Source: Streptomyces lichenis (GTDB lineage: Bacteria > Actinomycetota > Actinomycetes > Streptomycetales > Streptomycetaceae). From it: a stretch of 64,000 nt of DNA. The position numbers and the translations under genes are program-made. The stretch covers positions 62,001 to 126,000 of the forward strand of contig NZ_JALPTH010000007.1 in the NCBI RefSeq assembly GCF_023218175.1, given 5' to 3'. Shown in pieces: positions 1 through 6,738 of the stretch (within the stretch, counting starts at the first letter, position 1; every line of letters starts with the position of its first letter). The notes below the pieces were generated by a model, which was given only the letters and a program-made list of their open reading frames with translations, did not search any database and was not told where the DNA came from.

Positions 1-78
1 GCAGCCGGAGGCGGTCAGCAGAAGGGCGGCGGCGGCCGGCAGCGCGGCGAGCCGGGGGGATCGGCGGTGGTGCGTCAT
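1..78 (-). CDS. ABC transporter substrate-binding lipoprotein, N-terminal fragment
   Basis: Only the first 26 codons lie in the window; the rest runs off the left edge. The start ATG is preceded by a GAGGAA ribosome site. The peptide is a classic lipoprotein signal: two Arg-rich patches, a hydrophobic Ala/Leu stretch and a lipobox ending in T-A-S-G-C with the Cys at the window edge. It is the last visible gene of the minus-strand importer operon, 28 nt after the second ATPase, so a peptide/nickel-type solute-binding protein is inferred from context. The ligand cannot be judged. Confidence 0.8.
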   Translation of the reverse strand, partial: MTHHRRSPRLAALPAAAALLLTASGC

Positions 79-106
79 GGCGGTTCCTCGATCGGGGTCG
101 TGGGTG

Positions 107-1186
107 TTACGGGGATGGGATGGTGTCGCCGGGAAGGGGCCGCCCGGAGGCGGCGGCCAGCAGGGCCCGGGTGTACGGGTGGGCGGGGGCGTCGAAGACC
201 CGGGCCGACGGCCCCTCCTCGACCACCCGGCCGTGCCGCAGCACCACCACCCGGTCGGCGATCCTGGCCACCACGGCCAGGTCATGGGTGATGAACAGAT
301 AGCCGAGGCCGGTCCGTTCGCGCAGCTCCACCAGCAGGTCCAGCACCCGGTCCCGGGTGTCCGGGTCCAGTGCGGAGGTCGGCTCGTCGCAGACCACCAG
401 CGCGGGGCCGGTGGCCAGGGCCCGGGCGATGGCCACCCGCTGGAGTTGCCCGCCGGACAGCCCGCTCGGCCGCCGCCGGGCCAGCCCCGGGGCGAGTCCG
501 ACCGAGTGCAGCAACTCGGCCACCCGGTCCCGTCGTTCGGCTCGCGGCACGCCGTGCGCCCGCAGGCTGAACGCGATCGCCTCGCCGGCCGGCAGCGCCG
601 GATTGAGCGAGCCGCCGGGGTGCTGCGGCACGAACTGGAGCCGCGCCCGCACCGCCCGCCCGCCCCGGCCGCGCAGCCGGTACGGATCGGCGCTCGCGAA
701 CCGGACGGTGCCGGTGTCCGGGGCCAGCAGCCCCAGCGCCAGCCGGGCCAGCGTGGACTTGCCCGAACCGGACTCGCCGACCAGCCCCACCGTCTCCCCG
801 GCCGCCACCCCGAGCGTCACCCCGTCCACGGCGGGCCCATGGGCGCCGAAGGACTTGGTGACCCGGTTGAGGTGGAGGAGCGCAGGGCTGTCGGACGGAT
901 GCGGTCCGGGCCCGGCGGAATGCTCCGGTACGGGGACGGGGACGGGGACGAGGGCGGGATGCGGTACGGGGGAGGAGGGCCGGTGCGGTACGCGCCCGGG
1001 GAGCCCGTCGTGTACGGGTACGGGGGCGCCGACCGGGTCGGACGCGGGGGCGCCGGGCGGGTCGGGCGCGGCGTTCCGATGCCGTACGGGCGCTGGGGCG
1101 CCGGGTACGGGGCCCCGACTCCGTACGGGCGCGGGTGCCCCGCCCTCGTACGGCAGCGGCTTGCCCCGGCTCGGGCTCGGGCTCAT
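107..1186 (-). CDS. Peptide/nickel ABC importer, second ATP-binding subunit (DppF/NikE-type)
   Basis: This 359-residue protein is the second nucleotide-binding subunit of the importer and powers uptake at the inner face of the membrane. Walker A (GESGSGKST), the Q-loop (FVPQHPGGSLNP), the signature LSGGQLQRVAIARA and Walker B (VVCDEPTSALD) are all intact. The ATG overlaps the stop of the upstream ATPase as ATGA, so the two are translationally coupled. The first 90 or so residues are odd: a low-complexity run rich in Pro, Val, Ala and Gly, with repeated APVP and PVPVP units, comes before the ATPase domain starts at ALLHLNRVTK. Family members normally start almost directly at the domain. Confidence 0.9.
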   Translation of the reverse strand: MSPSPSRGKPLPYEGGAPAPVRSRGPVPGAPAPVRHRNAAPDPPGAPASDPVGAPVPVHDGLPGRVPHRPSSPVPHPALVPVPVPVPEHSAGPGPHPSDSPALLHLNRVTKSFGAHGPAVDGVTLGVAAGETVGLVGESGSGKSTLARLALGLLAPDTGTVRFASADPYRLRGRGGRAVRARLQFVPQHPGGSLNPALPAGEAIAFSLRAHGVPRAERRDRVAELLHSVGLAPGLARRRPSGLSGGQLQRVAIARALATGPALVVCDEPTSALDPDTRDRVLDLLVELRERTGLGYLFITHDLAVVARIADRVVVLRHGRVVEEGPSARVFDAPAHPYTRALLAAASGRPLPGDTIPSP

Positions 1187-1400
1187 CGGGCCGCCTCCTT
1201 CGCGACGGGCGGGTCCTCGGCGTACGGGTCATGTGCTCCACGCCCGGCGGAGGAGGACGTGGCGGTGTACGGGCCCCCGGCGCCCGGGCCCTCGTGACGC
1301 GGGCCTCCGCCGCCCGGGCCCCCGCCTCCCGGCCCCCCGCCGCCCGGTCCCTCGACCCGTGGGCCCCCGCCGCCCTGGCCGCTCGTCGGCACATGCGGAA
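890..1400. repeat. GC-rich simple-repeat tract spanning the junction of two ATPase genes
   Basis: The DNA around the ATGA junction of the two ATPase genes is built of short tandem units, for example GGGGAC repeated four times near 930-955, TACGGGCG-like units at 1000-1150 and CGGGCCCCC-type units at 1300-1370. It encodes the low-complexity end of one protein and the start of the next. Such tracts can change length by replication slippage. The reading frames are intact here. Confidence 0.6.
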
Positions 1401-2142
1401 ACTCCGGGGCCGCGCCCAGCACCTGGCTCGCCGGGCCGGTCGTGGTGAGGCGGCCGGCGGAGAGTACCGCCACCTCGCCGCCCGCCCGGCGGGCCACGTC
1501 CAGGTCGTGGGTGACCAGCAGCAGGGCGGTGCCCTGGGTGTCCCGTAGCCGGGCGAACAGCTCCAGCACCCGGGCCCGCAGCAGGACGTCCAGCGCGGTG
1601 GTCGGCTCGTCGGCGACCAGCAGCGCGGGACGGCAGGCCACCGCGAGGGCGATGGCCGCCCGTTGCCGCTGCCCGCCGGAGAGCTGGTGCGGAAGGCTCG
1701 CCGCCACCCGCTCCGGATCGGCCACCCCGGCCGCCTCCAGCAGCGCGGGCACCGCCGCCCGGGCCGCCCGCCGCCCGGCCGCCTCGCCATGGCGCCGCAG
1801 CACCTCGGCGATCTGGCGGCCCACCGTACGCAGCGGATCCAGCGAGGCGGTGGGGTCCTGGGCGACGTAGCCGATCCGGCGGCCCCGGATCCGGCCGAGC
1901 GCCCGCTCCCCGGCGCCCACCAGCTCGGCACCCTCGAAGAGGACCGAACCGGAGGTCCGGGTGGCGCGCCGGGCCAGCCCCAGCACCGCGCGGGCCACCG
2001 TGCTCTTGCCGCTGCCGGACTCCCCGAGCAGCACCAGCGTCCCGGCCGCCGGCAGCGCGAGCGAGACCCCGTCCACCGCCCGGACCGTGCCGCCGGGCCC
2101 CTGGTGCTCCACCGTCAGACCGCTGATCCTCAGCAGGCTCAT
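1183..2142 (-). CDS. Peptide/nickel ABC importer, first ATP-binding subunit (DppD/NikD-type)
   Basis: A 319-residue ATPase with Walker A GESGSGKST, Q-loop VAQDPTASLDP, signature LSGGQRQRAAIALA and Walker B LVADEPTTALD. It pairs with the ATPase encoded immediately downstream. The start ATG overlaps the stop of the upstream permease (ATGA), and its own stop overlaps the next start. The C-terminal 65 or so residues are unusual: a Gly/Pro-rich tail of repeated PGGGGPGGGGP units takes the place of the usual conserved tail, which in oligopeptide ATPases often carries Cys residues. This mirrors the low-complexity head of the next gene. Confidence 0.9.
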   Translation of the reverse strand: MSLLRISGLTVEHQGPGGTVRAVDGVSLALPAAGTLVLLGESGSGKSTVARAVLGLARRATRTSGSVLFEGAELVGAGERALGRIRGRRIGYVAQDPTASLDPLRTVGRQIAEVLRRHGEAAGRRAARAAVPALLEAAGVADPERVAASLPHQLSGGQRQRAAIALAVACRPALLVADEPTTALDVLLRARVLELFARLRDTQGTALLLVTHDLDVARRAGGEVAVLSAGRLTTTGPASQVLGAAPEFPHVPTSGQGGGGPRVEGPGGGGPGGGGPGGGGPRHEGPGAGGPYTATSSSAGRGAHDPYAEDPPVAKEAAR

Positions 2143-3026
2143 CGCAGCTCCTCCCGTACCCCGACGCGCCGCCGCAGCGCCTCGCCGAGCGCGTTGAACA
2201 CCACCGAGACCGCGAGGATCGCCAGCGCGGGCAGCACCGCCAGCTCCGGCCGGGTCAGCAGCGCGGGCCGCAACTCGTCGAGCATCGCGCCCCATTCGGG
2301 GGCCGGCGGGGCGACGCCCAGACCGAGGAACGACAGCCCCGCCGCGTACACCACGGCCAGCCCCACCAGCGAGGAGGCGTAGGCGAGCACCACCGGCGCC
2401 ACCACCGGCAGCACCTGCCGCACCGCGACGGCGCCCCGCCCGGCGCCGCTCACCCGGGCCGCCTCCAGATACTCGGCGGCGCGGATCCGCCGCACCTCGG
2501 TGTGCGCCACCCGGGTGACCGCCGGGGTCAGCACCACCGACAGCGACAGCACGGTGGCGGTCAGCCCGGGCGTCAGCACGGTGGCCACCGCGATCGCCAG
2601 CAGGATGCCGGGGAACGCGTACAGCACGTCCAGCGAGCGCAACAGGGCCTGCTCGGTGGCCCGGCCGCCCAGCCCGGCGGCGATGCCCAGCGCCGTACCG
2701 AGGACGGTGGCCGCCAGCACCGGCAGCAGGCCGCCCACCAGCGACGGACGGGCGCCCAGCAGCAGCCGGCTGAGCAGGTCGCGCCCCTGGCCGTCGGTGC
2801 CCAGCGGGTGGCCGGGGGCGCCCGGGCCCAGCAGCCGCCCGGTCAGCGAGCCGTCCGCCGCCCCGTGGGGCGCGAGCAGCGGCGCCGCGGTGGCCACCAC
2901 CAGCAGCAGCACCGCCAGCGCGGCCGGCACCGCGAGCGCCGCGCCGGGCCACCGGACCGGTCGGCGGCGGGGCGTCACGGCCGGAACGGGGCGGTCGAGC
3001 GGGGGATCGAGGACAGGGACGGCCAT
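2139..3026 (-). CDS. Peptide/nickel ABC importer permease (DppC/NikC-type)
   Basis: A 295-residue inner-membrane permease. After a Pro/Arg-rich cytoplasmic head, a first membrane helix (AALAVLLLVVATAAPLLA) is followed by the family hallmark HPLGTDGQGRDLLSRLLLGA. Five more hydrophobic segments follow, and the EAA loop that docks the ATPase is visible as YLEAARVSGAGRGAV. It forms the heterodimeric pore with the upstream permease. The start ATG lies just after the upstream stop, and its own stop overlaps the next start. Substrate is unknown; DppC, OppC and NikC cannot be told apart by eye. Confidence 0.92.
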   Translation of the reverse strand: MAVPVLDPPLDRPVPAVTPRRRPVRWPGAALAVPAALAVLLLVVATAAPLLAPHGAADGSLTGRLLGPGAPGHPLGTDGQGRDLLSRLLLGARPSLVGGLLPVLAATVLGTALGIAAGLGGRATEQALLRSLDVLYAFPGILLAIAVATVLTPGLTATVLSLSVVLTPAVTRVAHTEVRRIRAAEYLEAARVSGAGRGAVAVRQVLPVVAPVVLAYASSLVGLAVVYAAGLSFLGLGVAPPAPEWGAMLDELRPALLTRPELAVLPALAILAVSVVFNALGEALRRRVGVREELR

Positions 3027-3027
3027 C

Positions 3028-4050
3028 TCAGCCCCGCACCCGGGGGTCGATCCAGGCGTGCGCGGTGTCCACCAGGATGTTGATGCCGACGAAGGCCACC
3101 GCCACCACCAGCACCCCGCCCTGCACCAGCGGCAGGTCCCGGGCGGCCAGCGCGTCGTACAGCAGCCGTCCCAGTCCCGGCCAGGCGAACAGGGTCTCCA
3201 CGAACACGACTCCTTCGAGCAGATAGGCCAGTTGCAGCCCGGCGATGGTCAGCAGCGCGGGCGAGGCGTTGTGCGCGCAGTGCCGCCACACGGCGAGCCG
3301 GCCCAGGCCCCGGGCGCGCAGCGCGTCCGCCAGCTCCCCGGCGAGCACCGAGGCCAGCGCGGCCCGGAACACCCGGGCGGTCAGCCCCAGCGGCACCAGC
3401 GCGGCCGCCACCGCGGGCAGCACCAGATGGGAGAGCAGATCACCCGGACCGCCCGCGCCGAACGCGGAGTGGGTGCCGCCCGCCGGGAACCAGCGCAGCT
3501 TCACCGCGAACACCGCGATGAGCAGCAGCGCCACCGAATACTGCGGCGCCGAGATCGACAGCGTGGACAGCGCCCCGCACAGCCGGCCGAGCGGGCTCTC
3601 CGGCCGGGTCGCGCCCGCCGCGCCCAGCAGCACCCCGGCGACCAGCACCAGGACGAACGCGGCCCCGGTCAGCAGCAGGGTCTGCCCCAGCGCCGGGGCC
3701 AGCAGCTCGGTCACCGGCCGCTGCCCGGCCACCGACACCCCCAGGTCGCCGGTGGCCGCGTGCCCCAGCCAGGTCAGATAGCGCACCGGCAACGGCTCGT
3801 CCAGGCCCAGCCGTTCGGCCAGCGCCGCCCGTGCCTCGGCGGGCGCCCCCGGCCCCAGGAACACGCTCACCGGGTCGCCCGGCACCAGGGCCACCGTGGC
3901 GTACACCACCGCCGTGACGCCCAGCAGCGTCGGCACCGCGAGCCCGAGCCGGCGCAGCAGGAACCGGCCGATGCCGCCCTCGCCGAGGGCCCGGGCGCTG
4001 ACCCGGGCGCCGGCGGGGCGGCGCACCGGCGGTGCGGTGGCGGCGGACAT
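3028..4050 (-). CDS. Peptide/nickel ABC importer permease (DppB/NikB-type)
   Basis: This 340-residue permease is the first gene of the importer operon. It opens with the DppB pattern: a positively charged segment (FLLRRLGLAVPTLLG), then a first membrane helix and VPGDPVSVFLG, typical of the first periplasmic loop. The C-terminus has the conserved EAA region, then WPGLGRLLYDALAARDLPLVQ and the final helix ending near DPRVRG. I place the start at the ATG with a GGAAGG site 9 nt upstream; an upstream in-frame extension exists but is Pro/Arg-rich and unlike the family. A conserved leader element lies about 280 nt upstream. Confidence 0.9.
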   Translation of the reverse strand: MSAATAPPVRRPAGARVSARALGEGGIGRFLLRRLGLAVPTLLGVTAVVYATVALVPGDPVSVFLGPGAPAEARAALAERLGLDEPLPVRYLTWLGHAATGDLGVSVAGQRPVTELLAPALGQTLLLTGAAFVLVLVAGVLLGAAGATRPESPLGRLCGALSTLSISAPQYSVALLLIAVFAVKLRWFPAGGTHSAFGAGGPGDLLSHLVLPAVAAALVPLGLTARVFRAALASVLAGELADALRARGLGRLAVWRHCAHNASPALLTIAGLQLAYLLEGVVFVETLFAWPGLGRLLYDALAARDLPLVQGGVLVVAVAFVGINILVDTAHAWIDPRVRG

Positions 4051-4321
4051 ACACGGTCCTTCCGGAGAGGGCGAGGGGGCGAGGGGGCGTTGGGCGGCCG
4101 GGTGGCGGCGATACGCACAGGGGCCGGGACGGGCGCCCGGCGCGGCGGAGGCCGACGGCGCCTCCGGGACCGGGCGGGCGGCCACCGGGTGAGGCACCGG
4201 GCGGCGGCCGGACCGCGACGGGGCCGCGGCAGGGCACCCGCCCGGTGCGTACCGGCCACGGGCCGCCCGGCGACGAGTGCGGCGGGCCGTGGGACGAAGA
4301 GTGCGGTCCCGGGGCCCGGTC

Positions 4322-4361
4322 CAGCCAGTCAGGCGTTGATGCTGATACTCCGGGTCATAGG
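4322..4361 (-). promoter_or_regulatory. Conserved leader element with 9-codon mini-ORF (M....SINA-stop)
   Basis: Read on the minus strand, ATG at 4358 opens a 9-codon frame MTRSISINA ending in TGA at 4329. The plus-strand block CAGGCGTTGATGCTG with its flanks (4322-4344) matches 13901-13923 at 22 of 23 positions. Both copies carry TCATAGG after exactly 10 variable nucleotides, which keeps the ATG in frame. The two copies precede different transporters (peptide-type ABC here, MFS at 13.7 kb). This suggests a cis-regulatory leader or attenuator. Whether the peptide or the nucleic acid is selected is open. Confidence 0.5.
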
Positions 4362-4680
4362 ACCGGCGCCACCGGGCAGCGCCGGACCCCCTCCCCGTAC
4401 GGGGAGGACCGTCTTGACCCCCTCAATGGCTCAAATTAGGCTGCTCATATGGCATATCGGCGGACCGACTTCACCCTGGTCGGGATCGGCGGCTCCTGGC
4501 ACCGCAGGTGCTTCGACGAGCTGTGTCTCCGCGCGCCGGGCGCCGAGTGACCGTCCGTCACCCGATGAGGTGACCGGAACAGCCGTCACCGGGCAGCGCC
4601 CCCTCTCCTCCACCACCCTGGCCGCCCAGCCCGCCCGCGCGCGCGGCGGCGGCACGCATTCCTCCGAGGGGAAACGCACC
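4362..4680. other. Intergenic promoter region between the divergent importer and LuxR-type gene
   Basis: No protein gene is convincing here. The segment 4425-4465 is markedly AT-richer than its surroundings (CTCAAATTAGGCTGCTCATA and a CATATGGCATATC motif), which fits promoters for the divergent operons. No assigned operator is recognised. Confidence 0.4.
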
Positions 4681-4737
4681 ATGCCGTACACCCGCCGTAC
4701 CCTCCGCCCGGCCGGAGGCGCCCCATGGGAGCGCTGA
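4681..4737 (+). CDS. Possible 18-residue leader peptide overlapping the LuxR-type gene start
   Basis: ATG is preceded by an AGGGGAA site at good spacing and opens the frame MPYTRRTLRPAGGAPWER, whose stop lies 13 nt inside the next gene, in a different frame. The GGAGG site of the following gene sits inside this frame, so translation of the peptide could couple to or occlude the regulator's start. No family is recognised and the frame is short enough to occur by chance. Confidence 0.3.
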   Translation: MPYTRRTLRPAGGAPWER

Positions 4738-5633
4738 CCGGACTGCCGGGCCATGGCACCGACCGGGCGAGACCCCAGCCCGGCCCGCCCGTCATCCGCA
4801 GGACCGCGGCGCCCGCCACCGTGCGCGCCCTGCACACCGAGATCGACAACCCGCTCGACCTGGTCGCCGGCCACCATCTGCTGCGCGAGCCCTGGGGAGC
4901 CGCCGCGACCCCGGCTCCGACCGCGCCCGCCCCCTGCCCCTGCGACCACCCGGTGTGCCGGACCGCCGCCCCGCAGAGCGACCCGGTCCGGGTCTTCCTG
5001 GTGCTCCGCCAGCGGGTCGCCGGGGCCGGGCTGCGCTCCCTGCTCGCCGCCGTCCCCGACTTCGCCGTGGTGGGCAGCGCCACCGAGCCGGACGGCGCGC
5101 TCGGCGCGGTCCGCCGGGTCCGGCCGGACGTCATCCTGCTCGGCACCGGCCCCGACCTCGGCACCGATCTCTCGGCCGTGACCCGGCTGCGCGCCCCGGG
5201 GGCCGCCCCGGGCGCCCGGGTGCTGCTGCTGCGCCGCGCCGAGTCCACCGCCGAGGCGGCCCGGATGCTGCTGGCCGGCGCGGGCGGCTGCTTCCCGCTC
5301 GACCTGGACGAGGACCAGATCGCCGGAGCGGTGGCGCTCGCCGCGGCCGGCGGCACCGTCTTCCTCCCCGCGCCGCCGCCGGCCCGGCTGCCCGCCGCCG
5401 GACTCGACCGGGAGGCCACCGAGCCGCAGCCCCAGCAGGCCGGGCTCACCGACCGCGAACGGCAGGTGCTCACCCAGCTCGGCCGGGGTCTCAGCAACGC
5501 CGAGATCGGGCGCGAACTCGCCCTCGCCGAGGCCACCGTGAAGAAGCACCTCACCCAGGCCATGCGCAAGACCGGCCAGCCCGACCGCCTCCGCGCCGCC
5601 CTCTACGCCGTCCGCCACGGCCTGGCCGGCTGA
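4725..5633 (+). CDS. LuxR-type regulator with degenerate receiver domain
   Basis: A 302-residue DNA-binding regulator. Residues 1-80 are a poorly conserved Pro/Ala-rich head; about 85-195 resemble a response-regulator receiver (VRVFLVLRQRVAGAGLRSLL, then PDVILLGTGPD); about 235-300 form a clear NarL/LuxR helix-turn-helix (LTDRERQVLTQLGRGLSNAE). The receiver lacks the acidic pair after its first strand, and the phosphorylated Asp of the PDVVLLD motif is replaced by Gly. It therefore probably responds to a ligand or to abundance rather than phosphorylation. There is no adjacent kinase. It precedes the five-gene operon at 5973 and is a candidate pathway regulator. Start set by a GGAGG site. Confidence 0.85.
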   Translation: MGALTGLPGHGTDRARPQPGPPVIRRTAAPATVRALHTEIDNPLDLVAGHHLLREPWGAAATPAPTAPAPCPCDHPVCRTAAPQSDPVRVFLVLRQRVAGAGLRSLLAAVPDFAVVGSATEPDGALGAVRRVRPDVILLGTGPDLGTDLSAVTRLRAPGAAPGARVLLLRRAESTAEAARMLLAGAGGCFPLDLDEDQIAGAVALAAAGGTVFLPAPPPARLPAAGLDREATEPQPQQAGLTDRERQVLTQLGRGLSNAEIGRELALAEATVKKHLTQAMRKTGQPDRLRAALYAVRHGLAG

Positions 5634-5651
5634 CCGCCGCACCCTCCGCGA

Positions 5652-5710
5652 ATCCACAGATCCGCAGATCCTCCGCAATTCCGCAGTTCCACAGATCCGC
5701 AGTCCCGCAG
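5652..5710 (+). repeat. Seven tandem 8-nt units, consensus ATCCGCAG
   Basis: Imperfect direct repeats ATCCACAG, ATCCGCAG, ATCCTCCGCA, ATTCCGCAG, TTCCACAG, ATCCGCAG, TCCCGCAG run without spacers just after the LuxR-type gene and directly abut a terminator hairpin. Base composition is lower in GC than the flanks. Probably slippage-born 3' UTR sequence; a protein-binding array is possible. Confidence 0.7.
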
Positions 5711-5737
5711 GGCGGGCCCCAGCATCGGGGCCCGCCC
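5710..5737 (+). terminator. Strong GC hairpin terminator after the LuxR-type gene
   Basis: GGGCGGGCCCC (5710-5720) and GGGGCCCGCCC (5727-5737) form a perfect 11-bp stem with a 6-nt loop, 76 nt downstream of the regulator's stop. There is no U-tract, which is normal for actinomycetes. The rest of 5738-5972 holds only the 5' region of the next operon, with a GAGGAG site before 5973. Confidence 0.75.
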
Positions 5738-5972
5738 CGTGCCGTCTCCGCGACCCGCCGCTGACCTGCGGGGGCGACCTTCGGAGCATCCGGGGGCGCT
5801 GTTCGTCGCCCCGGACGGCTCCGAACGGAGGTTCCGGGCCCGTACACCCGCTCCCTAGCGTGAACGCGAGAACCGGAAGCCGGAGCCGGAGCCGCCGCGG
5901 AGCGGCACCCCCGTACCGCGCCCCGGCCCCTCCCCACCACCACCCCGCGGAGCAGAGCCCCGAGGAGCTTCG

Positions 5973-6737
5973 ATGAGCGATGGGCACGACCCCTCCCAGC
6001 GGCCCCTTGCCGGGCCCCCGCGCACGGCCCTGCTGATGGCCCCGCCGACCGGGTGCGGCCCGGCCGCCTCCGCCCCGCCCAGATCCCCGTACCGGGCCAT
6101 GCCGCCCACCGAGCGGTCCGCCCTGTGGCGGCAGCGGCTGCACGAGGCCGAGGCGGGGCTCACCCGCTATCTGGTCTCCCGGGGCGACGAGGTCCGGCTG
6201 ACCGAGTGGTTCGCCCTGCAGGCCGAGATCTTCGCCGACCTCCCCGAGGACGGCGCCGGACCGGAAGCGTGGCAGCGGATCTTCTTCCGCGGCCAGGCCC
6301 TGATGGAGCGCTTCCTGGTCCACCGCTACGGCGAGGCCGTCCTCGCCGACTGGGCCCGCTCCAACGCCGAGGTGCACCGCGAGGTGGAACCCGACCACGG
6401 CCGGGGCGCCGCCGACACCGTGCACCGGATCGCCCGCCAGGCCGAACTGTACGGATCGGAGTACGAGTTCGACGACGAGCAGCCGCCCGCCGCCGACCGG
6501 GCCGCGGTCACCATCACCCACTGCGCCATCTGGGACTACCGCGAGCAGGCCCGCCGTACCGGGGTCCGGCTCACCCTCGCCTCCCCGTGCACCTACTGCA
6601 CCGAGGCGCTGTCGGCCAACATCCGCGCCAAGGGCTACACCCCGGCGCACCGGCTGATCGCCGGACCCACCGGGCACGGCTGCCGCTGGGAGGCCGCCGA
6701 CCCCGGTACCGGTGCCGACACCCCCGAGGAGGCCTGA
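5973..6737 (+). CDS. ATC-hydrolase-like (V4R-like) cysteine-motif protein, biosynthetic operon
   Basis: A 254-residue soluble protein, first of five overlapping genes. The C-terminal half resembles the L-2-amino-thiazoline-4-carboxylic acid hydrolase family: a strand VTITHCAIWDY with a Cys, then PCTYCTEALSANIRAKGY and a closing GHGCRWE, where that family has a C....YC....G..C-aromatic pattern. Residues 50-140 are charged and helical. The N-terminal 35 residues are Pro-rich and probably disordered. Members of this family appear in biosynthetic clusters with roles mostly undetermined. The assignment rests on motif resemblance, so function is open. The start ATG has GAGGAG 6 nt upstream. The stop is immediately followed by the asparagine synthase gene. 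Confidence 0.55.
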   Translation: MSDGHDPSQRPLAGPPRTALLMAPPTGCGPAASAPPRSPYRAMPPTERSALWRQRLHEAEAGLTRYLVSRGDEVRLTEWFALQAEIFADLPEDGAGPEAWQRIFFRGQALMERFLVHRYGEAVLADWARSNAEVHREVEPDHGRGAADTVHRIARQAELYGSEYEFDDEQPPAADRAAVTITHCAIWDYREQARRTGVRLTLASPCTYCTEALSANIRAKGYTPAHRLIAGPTGHGCRWEAADPGTGADTPEEA

Positions 6738-6738
6738 G

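Noticed and set aside
5652-5710. CRISPR-like repeats
   Set aside because: Units are only 8 nt, imperfect and without spacers, and there are no cas genes.
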